NCBI GenBank assembly: GCA_047973235.1
Contig: JBKEBP010000191.1
Span: forward strand, 1-64,000
Length of the DNA: 64,000 nt
Reading direction: 5' to 3'
DNA from: Aequitasia sp047973235
GTDB taxonomy: Bacteria; Bacillota; Clostridia; Lachnospirales; Lachnospiraceae
Shown: positions 1-9,722 of the stretch, piece by piece
How positions within the stretch are numbered: the stretch's first letter is position 1
How the letters are laid out: each line of letters starts with the position of its first letter
The notes under the pieces: model-generated
Seen by the model: only the letters and a program-made list of their open reading frames with translations
Told to the model about the DNA's origin: nothing
Databases searched by the model: none
Translations under genes and position numbers: made by a program

Positions 1-537
1 CACCATCTTTTCGTAATCAGATGCATCTTCGCTTACACCGGAAACAATCTGCGCTATCTTTTCTTTGGTAATCGCTTCTTTGTCAATTCTTTCATCTCTA
101 CTATAATTGTAATCAATTTCCATTACAGAATAATGTTCTTTACCATACTGTGGTCCTATATAATCATCATCCAAATCGGCAGTATATTAACTAACTTCAG
201 AATCACACCAAAATATTCCCGGATAGTCATGCAGGACAAACTCAAACAAGTAGAACGCTTTATCAAGATCCAACTCTTTAACATATATTTTTTCAGCATG
301 TTCAAACATACCTTTACGTATTTTTCTATATGTATCTCTATCCTCTTTGCTTAAGCTATCATAGTAGAATCTTGTCTTTGCATTCCTATAAGGGCTAATA
401 TAGACATCTTTAATTTTGGGTAAAACGCTCTCCACCTTTGAATCTGTTGATAAGGGCTCTGCATTTGCGATATCCTGATTCGATATGATACCGAGTAAAA
501 TCAATATAATGGATAAAACTAAAATGTGTTTTCTCAT
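1..537 (-). pseudogene. Exported transglutaminase-like protein, interrupted by an in-frame stop; runs off the left edge
   Basis: The gene starts at 537 after a GAGG ribosome site and encodes a signal peptide ending near ANA-EP, then a region closely resembling its neighbour at 553-1730 (shared pattern FxFVLxDxPxIFWCD). A TAA codon at 187-189 stops the frame after 116 residues. Past that codon the same frame stays open to the window edge and still aligns with the neighbour (for example IDYNYSRDERIDKEAI against IRYNYTKQEADEKWII). I therefore read it as one gene with a premature stop. The transglutaminase core, with its Cys-His-Asp triad, would lie beyond the left edge. It could instead express a short secreted fragment. 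No lipobox cysteine is visible, unlike in the paralogue. Confidence 0.75.
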
Positions 538-552
538 ATAAACCTCATTGTT

Positions 553-1730
553 TTATGGGAATTGCCAAAATACCGTTATTTTAGTAAGGGCATCATCATC
601 AATATAATGATACCAAGTTTCATCAAGTCCATACCATATAGCCAAATTTCCTGCTGCTTCCGGTATTCTATCATTGATTAGGTTATCTCTTGCCGCTTGA
701 TAAACTTCGTTATTCGCAAACTTAAATGTCACAATAGGGACTTTGTTCGAAATGGAATTATTAAGTACTTCCGTTACTGCACTTTGTATATACTCATTAT
801 AATACATGCCATTTCTAACATAATAATTCGCATCCATACTATTACACTCGGGCATTAATTCCTTGTACTCAATTGTATGTGTTTTCTCAACCTCTGCTTG
901 AGAACAGCACATATAGTCGTATGCAATGTAGCCGGTATTTTCAGGTGTTTCCTCTGCTTCACCCGCAAATACCGGATCCCCCAGGTAACGTCAATATAAT
1001 AATAATTACCCTCGCAAAACACCAGATTCCATCCGTGTGGCTCCCCTCTTGACTCACCCGTTACGTAAGTACAAAAAACCCCTAACTTTTGCAGTAGATA
1101 CTGCATTGCTTTAGAGTAACCTGCACATACTGACACCTTGTTTTCAAAAACGCTTACTATATTTTGGTTATCCGGAGAATCTAAATTATAATCCACATTA
1201 TTAACTATATAGTTAAAAACATGTAGTATTCTTTCATACTCTGTATTCTCATTTGATATACCCTGAAGTGCATTTTGCACTTCATTATCAATAATAATCC
1301 ACTTCTCATCGGCTTCCTGTTTCGTATAATTATACCTAATAGCAAATTCCAGATATTTATCTTCTCCAACAGTTCGAAGTGTCATATCAACCTTACCGTC
1401 ACACCAAAAGATATCCGGTCTGTCATAAAGAACAAATTGAAAAATTTCAAATACTTCATCCCCATCATCCGATTGAGTAATAATCACTTCATCATGATCC
1501 ATTATCCCTGATAGAAGCTCTTTATATACTAGTTGTTTTGATTCGGATAATTTTTCAAAATAGAAGCCTTCCTTTGCCGTAGTTTCATCGATTGTAACCT
1601 CTGTATATGGAATCTCAAATGCTTGTTCAACCTCTTTTTCTACGTCATTTGCAATATCGCCGGCATATGAGCATCCTGTCACAAGACATAGGCTAATAAG
1701 CAATGCACATAGCTTAATTAGTCTCTTCAT
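553..1730 (-). pseudogene. Transglutaminase-like lipoprotein, frameshifted
   Basis: The N-terminus is a lipoprotein signal (LVTGC, lipidated Cys near residue 20). A transglutaminase-like fold follows, with visible Cys (VSVCAGYSKAM), His (GEPHGWNLV) and Asp (YYYIDVTWG) triad positions. Just after DVTWG the frame is lost. Adding one base in the five-C run at 978-982 (minus-strand GGGGG) restores DVTWGDPVFAGEAEETPE and joins the downstream frame, which runs to a stop at 553 and holds the C-terminal domain. As read, the first frame continues with unrelated residues to 855. The ATG directly abuts the rseP stop, so the gene probably belongs to the rseP operon. Cell-surface proteins of this type are common in Clostridia; the substrate is unknown. 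Either a true frameshift or a homopolymer sequencing error would explain it. Confidence 0.8.
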
Positions 1731-2762
1731 TTAAAAGAATACCTTTCTAATATCATTGAACATAACAAATACCATAAGTGCCATTAATAAAACGATTCCA
1801 ACCGTATGTACAATTCCTTCTTTATCAGGTGGAATACGCTTTCGTCGTATCGCTTCTATAATCAAAAATACAAGTCGTCCTCCATCCAGTGCCGGGAGCG
1901 GCAATAGATTCATAACTCCAAGATTCGCGGAAATAAGTATCGCTATATTAAGCATCTGAGAGATAACCGCATACATCCCATATTCTTTACTTGCTTGATA
2001 ATTATCATCAACTACACTTACTATCCCTACCGGTCCTGATAATTCATTTACACTAACTTGTCCTGTGACAAGCATCTTAAGGCTCTCAAACGTCGTTTTT
2101 ATCCAAAATCTCACCTCATATGCTCCATATTGTAGTGACGTCAGCACATTTGCTTTCTTATATTGCTCAGCGCCTATTCCAAACATATACGTTCCGGTTT
2201 CCTCATTAAGTTTTGCTGTTAATGTGACATTTCGTGTTTCACCGTGACGATTAATTGTAAGTGTTGTTTCTTCTCCTTGATGAAGTTGATTATAAAAAGT
2301 AAGTTCTCTAAAAACATAAATGTTCTTACCATTAATCCCAGTTATCAAATCACCTTGCTGTAACCCACTTTCTTCAGCCGGAAAACCTTCTGATACTGCA
2401 CCAATTAATGGCTTATCATAACCTGTCATTGCAATCAAGATTACAGATAGGATAAAAGCTAAGATAAAATTAAATACAGCACCGGCAACAATTACCGACA
2501 TTCTGGCCCATACAGACTTCGAATGAAAGCTCCCCTGTGAGTCAGTTTCTTCATCATCTTCTCCCATCATACATGATCCACCAAAAGGCAAGAGCTTTAG
2601 GCAGTATTTTGTGCCATTTCTCTCTTTCGATATTAATGTTGGTCCCATTCCAATAGAAAACTCATATACATCTATTTTATTTAATCTTGCAAGCAAGAAA
2701 TGTCCTAATTCATGAAAAAATATTATAAACCCAAATATTATTACTGCTAATACAATCCCCAA
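1731..2762 (-). CDS. rseP: Site-2 type intramembrane zinc metalloprotease RseP
   Basis: A 343-residue M50-family protease of the inner membrane. The zinc motif HELGH lies at residues 17-21 inside the first membrane segment. A PDZ-like domain follows at about residues 115-190, and the third metal ligand region NLLPLPALDGGR lies near residue 290. The family cleaves transmembrane segments of anti-sigma factors or signal peptides after a first cut; the target here is unknown. The start is TTG at 2760-2762, preceded by AGGAGG at good spacing. It lies 3 bp after dxr, as in many Firmicutes cdsA-dxr-rseP clusters. Confidence 0.95.
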   Translation of the reverse strand: MGIVLAVIIFGFIIFFHELGHFLLARLNKIDVYEFSIGMGPTLISKERNGTKYCLKLLPFGGSCMMGEDDEETDSQGSFHSKSVWARMSVIVAGAVFNFILAFILSVILIAMTGYDKPLIGAVSEGFPAEESGLQQGDLITGINGKNIYVFRELTFYNQLHQGEETTLTINRHGETRNVTLTAKLNEETGTYMFGIGAEQYKKANVLTSLQYGAYEVRFWIKTTFESLKMLVTGQVSVNELSGPVGIVSVVDDNYQASKEYGMYAVISQMLNIAILISANLGVMNLLPLPALDGGRLVFLIIEAIRRKRIPPDKEGIVHTVGIVLLMALMVFVMFNDIRKVFF

Positions 2763-2765
2763 TTT

Positions 2766-3908
2766 CTACCTCCTGTTTTTGATTCGTTTATATGTTTCCT
2801 GTTCTATTTCCAGTATTTCATCTAGCGTAGGGTTTTCCACTACCTTATGATGAGTCATGCAGTCTTCGATAATCTGATATATTTCCAAAAAACGAATACT
2901 GTTATCCAAAAACTGTGATACTGCCATTTCATTTGCTGCATTAAACACCGTTGGCATACTTCCACCTCTACGTCCTGCAATGTATGCTAATTTAACTCCA
3001 TAAAAAGTATCCTTATCCGGAACATCAAATTTTATTTCTTTTATCTTTTCGAAATCCAGCCTATCTCCACCCATAGTTCGTCTTTCCGGATAAAAAAGTG
3101 CATACTGAATTGGCAACTTCATATCAGGTGTACCTAGTTGTGCCATAACAGACCCATCTACATATTCAATCATTGAATGAATAATACTCTTAGGTTGAAT
3201 AATTATATCCACATCATCTATGTCAACGCCAAACAACCACTTTGCTTCTATTACTTCAAGTCCTTTATTAACCATGGTTGCGGAATCGATTGTTATCTTT
3301 TTCCCCATAACCCAGTTGGGATGCTTCAGTGCATCTTCCGGTTTCACATATAAAAGCTCCTCCTCCTTCATTCCTCTAAAAGGACCTCCTGAAGCCGTTA
3401 GCCATATTTTTGAAATATTCTTACTTTCATTACCTCTAAGTGCTTGAAAAATTGCACTATGCTCACTATCTACCGGGAGTATATTCACTCCATACTCCTT
3501 GGCAAGTGGCATAATTAAATGTCCTGCTGTAACAAGTGTCTCCTTATTAGCAAGCGCTATATTTTTGCCTGCTTTAATAGCTTCTATAGTTGGCCTAATA
3601 CCTATCATTCCTACTATCGCAGTAACAACAACACTTGCAGATTCTATAGTTACTGCTTCTATTATGCCTTCCATCCCGGAAAGGACCTTTGTAGTCGTAT
3701 CCTGAACACGAACTTTAAGTTCAGCCGCCTTATCTTCATCGCCTACCGCTGCTATTTCCGGTTTGAATTCCCTTATTTGTTCTTCAAGTAAATCAATATT
3801 CGAGCCTGCACACATTGAACTAACTGATATATCATCAAAATTCCTTACTACTTCAAGTGTTTGTGTTCCAATTGAACCTGTTGAACCTAAAATCGCTATT
3901 TTTAGCAT
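2766..3908 (-). CDS. dxr: 1-deoxy-D-xylulose 5-phosphate reductoisomerase
   Basis: Second step of the MEP isoprenoid pathway: NADPH-dependent rearrangement and reduction of DXP to MEP. The NADPH-binding GSTGSIG sits at residues 8-14. The metal and substrate motif PVDSEHSAIFQ and the loop SGGPFR are present. I chose the ATG at 3908 because AAGGAG lies 7 nt upstream and the protein then begins MLKIAILG as is usual for the family; a GTG at 3935 would add nine residues without an obvious ribosome site. The length of 380 residues is normal. ispF lies 20 kb away in this window, so the MEP genes are dispersed. Confidence 0.96.
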   Translation of the reverse strand: MLKIAILGSTGSIGTQTLEVVRNFDDISVSSMCAGSNIDLLEEQIREFKPEIAAVGDEDKAAELKVRVQDTTTKVLSGMEGIIEAVTIESASVVVTAIVGMIGIRPTIEAIKAGKNIALANKETLVTAGHLIMPLAKEYGVNILPVDSEHSAIFQALRGNESKNISKIWLTASGGPFRGMKEEELLYVKPEDALKHPNWVMGKKITIDSATMVNKGLEVIEAKWLFGVDIDDVDIIIQPKSIIHSMIEYVDGSVMAQLGTPDMKLPIQYALFYPERRTMGGDRLDFEKIKEIKFDVPDKDTFYGVKLAYIAGRRGGSMPTVFNAANEMAVSQFLDNSIRFLEIYQIIEDCMTHHKVVENPTLDEILEIEQETYKRIKNRR

Positions 3909-3952
3909 CTCATACTCCTTTTCAAATACACCCACATTAGCGGCAAGCTAAT

Positions 3953-4759
3953 TTATATAAGGTATAACGCAAGGTAATAAATTACCGGCGCAGTAAAAAT
4001 CACACTGTCGAATCTGTCAAGTATACCGCCATGACCGGGAATCAAATGACCATAATCCTTTATTTCATAGTTACGTTTAACTGCAGATGCAGCCAAATCG
4101 CCAATCATAGATATAACTGCGCCAACCGCACATATTACTGCGTAAAGAATGGTGTTATGATTTCCATAACCCAAACCATTCATGACAAGCGCTAATATAC
4201 ATCCAAGTATACCTGCTCCTATCACACCACCAACTGCTCCTTCAATAGACTTCTTAGGACTAAGTATTGGTGCAAGTTTATGTTTTCCTAAAAGCATACC
4301 CACACAATAAGCACAGGTGTCACTTCCCCATGAACTAATAAATACTAAAACTGCCAATGCTACTCCTTCAGCACCTTTACTTAAACATCTAGCCTGATAA
4401 ATATATGAAATCATTACTGCTACATATATTAAACCGAAGAATGCAGTTGTAATTTGAGATGATTCATAGGTCGGAAATGTAAGTACATAAACACTCATAA
4501 TCAATATCAATGTTAATATAATTACTCCTATTAACAACTCATTTAGTTTAAGATAAAGCACAATATAGTAAAGAACTGCACCAATATATGTTACTATCCC
4601 GAGAAGAGACTTCTGGACTTTAACTATTTGGTTAAGTTCATACATCCCTATTAAACTAATAATTAATGAAAATCCAAATAAAACATTTCCTCCAAATCCG
4701 ATGACAAGAATCAACACAATAATAAGTACAATCCCACTTAGAAGTCTTTGTTTAAACAT
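3953..4759 (-). CDS. cdsA: Phosphatidate cytidylyltransferase
   Basis: Makes CDP-diacylglycerol from phosphatidic acid and CTP, the branch point of phospholipid synthesis. The 268-residue polytopic membrane protein carries the CDP-DAG synthase signature near its end: SAVKRNYEIKD, then LIPGHGGILDRFDS. Its ATG directly follows the uppS stop codon, so the two are probably translationally coupled. The order uppS-cdsA-dxr-rseP is the conserved bacterial arrangement. Confidence 0.96.
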   Translation of the reverse strand: MFKQRLLSGIVLIIVLILVIGFGGNVLFGFSLIISLIGMYELNQIVKVQKSLLGIVTYIGAVLYYIVLYLKLNELLIGVIILTLILIMSVYVLTFPTYESSQITTAFFGLIYVAVMISYIYQARCLSKGAEGVALAVLVFISSWGSDTCAYCVGMLLGKHKLAPILSPKKSIEGAVGGVIGAGILGCILALVMNGLGYGNHNTILYAVICAVGAVISMIGDLAASAVKRNYEIKDYGHLIPGHGGILDRFDSVIFTAPVIYYLALYLI

Positions 4760-5467
4760 CTATTCTTCCCCCGTTTTTCCGAATCTTCTATTTCGATTGC
4801 TGTAATATTCTATGGCATCTGATAATGCATCCTTATTAAAATCGGGCCATAGTATATCAGTAAAATAGAATTCCGTATACGCAAGCTGCCAAAGCATAAA
4901 ATTAGATAATCTGAGCTCACCGCTTGTTCTTATCAAGAGATCCGGATCCGGAATGCCATGCGTATCCAGATATTCTTTATAAAGGCTTTCCGTAATATTA
5001 TCCACATCAACCTTCTCATTGATACAATCCTTTGCAAGTAGTTTAAAAGCTCGAATCATTTCATCACGGCTTCCATAATTAATAGCTATTTGAAATGACA
5101 ATCCCGTATTATTCCCGGTAGCTTCTTCCAGTTCATTTATATCGTGTCTTAAGTCTGATGCTAACCCTGTTTTATCTCCAATAACTCTTACACGCATATT
5201 GTTCTTCATTGAACGCTTAATGCTTGTCTTCATATAGTTTCTAAGAAGCTTCATAAGCGCCGCAACTTCAGACTCCGGTCTCTGCCAATTTTCAGTTGAA
5301 AACGCATATACCGTTAGATACTTTATTCCCAAATTCCACGCATCTTCACAAATTTGCTCCACCGCTTTACTACCTTGATTGTGTCCCACATTTCTAGGTA
5401 ATCCTCGTTGCTTAGCCCATCGTCCATTACCATCTAATATAATAGCAACATGATTCGGTACATTCAT
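4760..5467 (-). CDS. uppS: Isoprenyl transferase (undecaprenyl diphosphate synthase)
   Basis: Condenses isopentenyl diphosphate onto farnesyl diphosphate to make the C55 carrier lipid for cell-wall synthesis. The N-terminal motif HVAIILDGNGRWAKQRG holds the catalytic Asp at residue 12; the C-terminal RTSGELRLSNFMLWQ is the second signature. The start is uncertain: GTG at 5476, GTG at 5470 and ATG at 5467 are in frame behind one AAAGGA site, and I give the ATG. A hairpin with a T-run lies upstream at 5493-5519, so uppS may not depend only on transcription from frr. Confidence 0.95.
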   Translation of the reverse strand: MNVPNHVAIILDGNGRWAKQRGLPRNVGHNQGSKAVEQICEDAWNLGIKYLTVYAFSTENWQRPESEVAALMKLLRNYMKTSIKRSMKNNMRVRVIGDKTGLASDLRHDINELEEATGNNTGLSFQIAINYGSRDEMIRAFKLLAKDCINEKVDVDNITESLYKEYLDTHGIPDPDLLIRTSGELRLSNFMLWQLAYTEFYFTDILWPDFNKDALSDAIEYYSNRNRRFGKTGEE

Positions 5468-5492
5468 CACACGCACTTTCCTTTCGTAAAAA

Positions 5493-5519
5493 AGGGTACC
5501 TTTATTAGACCGGCACCCT
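5493..5519 (-). terminator. Rho-independent terminator-like hairpin between frr and uppS
   Basis: On the minus strand AGGGTGCC and GGTACCCT form an 8-bp stem (one G-U pair) around an 11-nt loop, followed directly by six T. It lies after the frr stop and before uppS, so it may end or attenuate transcription inside the pyrH-frr-uppS cluster. Confidence 0.7.
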
Positions 5520-5551
5520 CATTTCACTAAACTCTTTTAATCTCTAACAAA

Positions 5552-6103
5552 CTATACTGTCATAACCTCTGTCGACTTAACTTCAACTGCCTTATCAACA
5601 TTTTTAATATACTTATCTGTTACTTTTTGAAGTTCTTCTTCTAAATCCTTGATTCCATCTTCAGAAATATCGCCGCCTTTTAGCTTCTTAATAGCTTCAT
5701 TCCCGTCTCTTCTGATATTTCTAATTGCTACCTTTGCAGCTTCGCCCTTTTTCTTAACATCCTTAACCAACTCTTTTCTTCTTTCTTCCGTCAGCTCAGG
5801 AAAAGCAAGTCTTATAAGATTTCCATCATTTGTGGGATTAATTCCAAGATCAGAAGTTTGAATTGCCTTTTCAATTTCTCCCAACATATTCTTTTCCCAC
5901 GGGGAAATCTGAATCATTCTTGGCTCCGGAACAGAAATGTTTGCAACTTGCTGAATTGGAGTGGGTGTTCCATAATAATTTATCATTATTCTGTTTAATA
6001 CATTTGGGTTTGCCCTTCCTGCTCGTATTGTTCCAAGTTCACCCTCTAAATTTGTCATCGTCTTTTCCATCTTCGAATTGTAAATTTCTAATTTCTCGTT
6101 CAT
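5552..6103 (-). CDS. frr: Ribosome recycling factor
   Basis: Releases ribosomes from mRNA after termination, together with EF-G. The 183-residue length and the motifs GxIRAGRANPNVLNRI, ERRKELVKDVKKKGEAAKVAIRNIRRD and the acidic C-terminal helix are typical of the family. The ATG has a strong GGAGG site. It follows pyrH at 41 bp, the usual order. Confidence 0.97.
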   Translation of the reverse strand: MNEKLEIYNSKMEKTMTNLEGELGTIRAGRANPNVLNRIMINYYGTPTPIQQVANISVPEPRMIQISPWEKNMLGEIEKAIQTSDLGINPTNDGNLIRLAFPELTEERRKELVKDVKKKGEAAKVAIRNIRRDGNEAIKKLKGGDISEDGIKDLEEELQKVTDKYIKNVDKAVEVKSTEVMTV

Positions 6104-6144
6104 ACCTTTTCCTCCCTTATATAATATTTTTTTTATTTAAAATT

Positions 6145-6840
6145 TTATACTGTAACTTTAGTTCCATTAAATTTTCCCGAGACTGTGTTTGCAATTGAAT
6201 TTTCTTCATTTAATCCAAACACCAACATTGGCATTTTATTCTCAAGACACATCATTGACGCCGTTAAATCTATTGCCATAAGCTTTTTATCAATCATCTC
6301 ATCAATAGTTATCTCGTCATACTTTTTAGCATCTGAATTAACTTTTGGATCACTATCATATATTCCATCTATTGCTTTAGCAAGAAGCATCATATCAGCT
6401 TCAATTTCAATTGCTCTTAGGACCGCCCCCGTATCTGTTGAGAAATATGGATGACCCGTTCCCCCGGCAAAGAAAATAACCTTTCCATTCTCCATTGATT
6501 CTAACGCAGCATCTTTTGAGAAAAGGCTTGTAAATGCTCCACATGTGAATGGTGTAAATACCTCAGTTTTCATTCCGACATGTCTAAATATATCAGATAC
6601 ATATATGCAATTCATAACCGTAGCCAGCATACCTATTTGATCAGCTTTAACCCTATCTATCGTCTCACTGGTTCGACCTCTCCAGAAATTTCCTCCGCCT
6701 GTAACGACAGAAACCTGAACCCCCTTATCTACAAGTTGCTTTACTTGCTTTGCTACGCTAATGCATGTAGCTTCATCGAATCCGGTTTTTTTATCTCCTG
6801 CAAGTGCCTCTCCGCTTAGCTTAAGTAATACTCTCTTCAT
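6145..6840 (-). CDS. pyrH: Uridylate kinase (UMP kinase)
   Basis: Phosphorylates UMP to UDP. The 231-residue amino-acid-kinase-fold protein has the N-terminal KLSGEALAG nucleotide loop, GGGNFWRGR and the DPKVNSDAKKYD segment typical of PyrH. AAGGAG lies 8 nt upstream of the ATG. In most Firmicutes pyrH follows tsf directly; here it is about 13 kb from tsf with accessory genes between. Confidence 0.97.
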   Translation of the reverse strand: MKRVLLKLSGEALAGDKKTGFDEATCISVAKQVKQLVDKGVQVSVVTGGGNFWRGRTSETIDRVKADQIGMLATVMNCIYVSDIFRHVGMKTEVFTPFTCGAFTSLFSKDAALESMENGKVIFFAGGTGHPYFSTDTGAVLRAIEIEADMMLLAKAIDGIYDSDPKVNSDAKKYDEITIDEMIDKKLMAIDLTASMMCLENKMPMLVFGLNEENSIANTVSGKFNGTKVTV

Positions 6841-6886
6841 AATGTAAACTCCTTCTTAATTGCTATGAAGAGTATAGCATATGACA

Positions 6887-7882
6887 CTAAAAAATGGAAT
6901 AGTAAGTAGCCTTTACATCATCAATGTACTTGAGAAAATTCTTTCTGGTCGATTCCGGTTTTTCAATTACAACTTCATTCCCAAGACCCATTAACCACCC
7001 ATAAAACTGTGGGCTTTCAATGACATCCACTCTAACAATAAAATGTGAGTCATCATACTTTCTTCTATAACAATCTTTCCCAAATCTATCGATGATAACA
7101 CCTGCCATATGGTTCTTAGCTATGAGAGTTATTGTTTTGGAATCTCCCCCATACATTCCAAAAGTCATTCCACCATAATTAGACATTATCTCTTCGGCAC
7201 TTTCATCAGTTTTAATTCGTTCTTTTTCCGATACCTTAATAGAGGTCATCTTATCAACTCGGTAATGTCTTAGTTCCAAAATTTCATTATCTATACCTAC
7301 TAAATAATAGTTTTCATCTTGCCATAACAAACCAATCGGACTAATCTCATATACTTTGCCGTCTCTTCGAAGTTCCATCTCACCTTTTGGTGACCATTCA
7401 AAATATTTAAAAGTTATTGTTTTATTGTTAATAAGTCCTTCTTGAACTGCATCAACATTATAGTAAATACTTTCATTCATGCTTTTAATGCGTCCGGAAA
7501 TATATACCTGTCTTTTTAACTGTCTCGCTTCTGTCTTACTGCACATACTTTCCAGCTTTTTTATAAGTACTTCTGATTTTTTTATTGTTATAAATTTAGA
7601 AGACTGCACCGCATCTACTAAAAGTTTAAGTTCCGGTAATTCAAACTCTCTACTCGCTAGATAAAATCCATTATTTTTCCCTTTAATTGATATAATGTCA
7701 AATCCAAATTCCTTTAGTGCAGCAATATCAGCGTATATACTTTTTCGCTCAGCTCTTATATTATTATTTTCTAACATTTCAATTAGTTTGGTTGTAGATA
7801 TAGGACTATTAGGCTCTGAATTTGTAAGCAGCTCTTTCATAATAAGAAGTATTTTTATTTTTTGATTATATGATTTAGGCAT
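6887..7882 (-). CDS. Transcriptional regulator with N-terminal HTH and WYL domain
   Basis: A 331-residue DeoR/WYL-type regulator. A winged-helix HTH occupies about residues 8-65 (SPISTTKLIEMLENNNIRAERKSIYADIAALKEFG), a WYL sensor domain about 140-225 (ISPIGLLWQDENYYLVG), and a WCX-like C-terminal region follows. Such proteins bind small ligands or nucleic acids and regulate neighbouring genes. It lies between pyrH and the hydrogenase genes, but nothing in the sequence ties it to either. The start has GGAGG 6 nt upstream. Confidence 0.85.
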   Translation of the reverse strand: MPKSYNQKIKILLIMKELLTNSEPNSPISTTKLIEMLENNNIRAERKSIYADIAALKEFGFDIISIKGKNNGFYLASREFELPELKLLVDAVQSSKFITIKKSEVLIKKLESMCSKTEARQLKRQVYISGRIKSMNESIYYNVDAVQEGLINNKTITFKYFEWSPKGEMELRRDGKVYEISPIGLLWQDENYYLVGIDNEILELRHYRVDKMTSIKVSEKERIKTDESAEEIMSNYGGMTFGMYGGDSKTITLIAKNHMAGVIIDRFGKDCYRRKYDDSHFIVRVDVIESPQFYGWLMGLGNEVVIEKPESTRKNFLKYIDDVKATYYSIF

Positions 7883-7942
7883 AATAAGCCTCCACTTAGT
7901 TTTTCTCTTAATATTTTACCATACTTCACAACTCTTATGAAC

Positions 7943-7975
7943 AAAAAAAGAAGAGTTATGAAAACCTCTCCTTCT
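7943..7975 (-). terminator. Probable terminator after the hydrogenase gene
   Basis: The minus strand contains an imperfect hairpin (AAGGAGAGGTT pairing with AACTCTTCTT) followed by seven T, placed just after the hydrogenase stop codon. Confidence 0.5.
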
Positions 7976-7991
7976 CTTGAGACTAAATCAA

Positions 7992-9722
7992 TTATTTAAG
8001 TTTATAATTCCAGTCACGCTGATGTGTATGTAACAAATGATGTGCTTTTTCGGATAATGGCGCTCCTAAAAATTCTTTGTACAAGACTCCTACTTCTTCA
8101 TTTTCATGGGAATATCTAATTGGCGCATTTTTATCCAATGTATATAGCGTTTTAGCTCTTTTATCTACTCTTTCTTCTCCATCATTAATCGGCTGTCCGC
8201 CTCCACCGGCACATCCGCCGGGACAGGCCATAACCTCAACAAAATCATATTCAGACTTGCCGCTTTGTATGTCTTTAATCAACTTGCGAGCCTCTCCAAG
8301 TGATGAAACAGCAGCGCATCGTACTTTATACCCATCAACATCGACTTCTAATTCTCTCCTATCCGTATACCCTCTTACTACTTTAAATGCATCCGGATCG
8401 ATGTTTTCATTCTTGATAAGGAAATAAGCCGACCTAAGAGCTGCCTCCATAACACCACCTGATGCTCCGAAAATAACTGCTGCTCCTGTTCCCTCACCAA
8501 GAGGACTATCAAACTCACTTTCTTCCAATTTAAGAAGATTAACATTATCAGTCTTCATAAATTGTATCATTTCACGTGTTGTCAGAACAGTATCAACGTC
8601 TTTAATACCGCTCGTAGCATTTACTTCTTCTACATCACATTCATATTTCTTCGCACTACATGGCATTATAGAAATAACATGTATTCTGCTTGGATCTACA
8701 TCAATCTTTTTTGCAAACCATGACTTAGTAACAGCACCAAACATCTGCTGAGGTGACTTTGCACTAGATAGTTGATCTACCATATTAGGATACTCACTCT
8801 TTAAAAACCTTACCCATCCCGGACAACACGATGTAAACATAGGCCACTTGTATTTATCCTTATTTGCAAGCTTATCAAGTAGTTCACTACCTTCTTCCAT
8901 AATAGTTAAGTCTGCGGCAAAATTAGTATCAAACACATAGTCAAATCCTAATTTTTTTAATCCTGTAACCATCTGTCCCGTTGTCAGTTCATGTTCGTCA
9001 TCTTTGTACAAATCAGCAAATCCCGCTCTAACTGCCGGTGCAACTTGAACTACTGTTACAATATCCGGATTGTGTAATGCATCATATACATGTCTGATAT
9101 CCCTTCTTACTGTTAATGCTCCAACCGGGCAATGTGTTACACACTGACCACACGCTGAACAGTTTGAATCATTCATATCAACATTGTCTTTTATACCAAC
9201 CGTTGTTCTATAGCCTGTATTCATTACATCCCATACTGAGAGGCTCTGAACCTTATCACATATACTCACGCAGCGCATACATTTTATACACTTTGATTTA
9301 TCTCTTATTATTGGGAAATCCGTATCTGTAAAGCCTTCTTCCCATGCATTTTCATATGGAACCGTCATGATACCCATCATTTCAGTCACTTCTTGAAGAC
9401 TACAGTTTCCATTCCTTAAACACGTTGGACAGTCATTATTATGTTCCGACAATATTAATTGCAGGTTCGTTCTTCTAATATCACGAACTCTGGGACTGTT
9501 TGTATAAACAACCATTCCCTCTTCAACCATGTGATTACACGAAGAAACCAATCTATCAATTCCCTCAACTTCAACAACGCATACACGACAGGCTCCTATT
9601 TCATTAATTTCCTTAAGGAAGCATAGCTTTGGAATCTTAATCTCTAAGCTCTTCGCCGCTTCCATGATAGTTGTTTTCTCGGGAACGCTTGTAGCCTTTC
9701 CATCAATCGTTAAATTTACCAT
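7992..9722 (-). CDS. [FeFe]-hydrogenase catalytic subunit
   Basis: A 576-residue monomer-type iron hydrogenase. Its electron relay has a 2Fe-2S domain (Cys34, 45, 48, 62), a His-Cys3 cluster (His94, Cys98, 101, 107) and two 4Fe-4S clusters (Cys145/148/151/155 and 188/191/194/198). The H-cluster motifs are all intact: TSCCPGW (298-304), MPCSAKKYE (from 353) and ExMACPGGCxxGGGQP. It should reversibly reduce protons to H2 in the cytoplasm. Its start overlaps the end of the upstream flavoprotein gene, so the two are coupled and probably form one complex. Confidence 0.93.
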   Translation of the reverse strand: MVNLTIDGKATSVPEKTTIMEAAKSLEIKIPKLCFLKEINEIGACRVCVVEVEGIDRLVSSCNHMVEEGMVVYTNSPRVRDIRRTNLQLILSEHNNDCPTCLRNGNCSLQEVTEMMGIMTVPYENAWEEGFTDTDFPIIRDKSKCIKCMRCVSICDKVQSLSVWDVMNTGYRTTVGIKDNVDMNDSNCSACGQCVTHCPVGALTVRRDIRHVYDALHNPDIVTVVQVAPAVRAGFADLYKDDEHELTTGQMVTGLKKLGFDYVFDTNFAADLTIMEEGSELLDKLANKDKYKWPMFTSCCPGWVRFLKSEYPNMVDQLSSAKSPQQMFGAVTKSWFAKKIDVDPSRIHVISIMPCSAKKYECDVEEVNATSGIKDVDTVLTTREMIQFMKTDNVNLLKLEESEFDSPLGEGTGAAVIFGASGGVMEAALRSAYFLIKNENIDPDAFKVVRGYTDRRELEVDVDGYKVRCAAVSSLGEARKLIKDIQSGKSEYDFVEVMACPGGCAGGGGQPINDGEERVDKRAKTLYTLDKNAPIRYSHENEEVGVLYKEFLGAPLSEKAHHLLHTHQRDWNYKLK

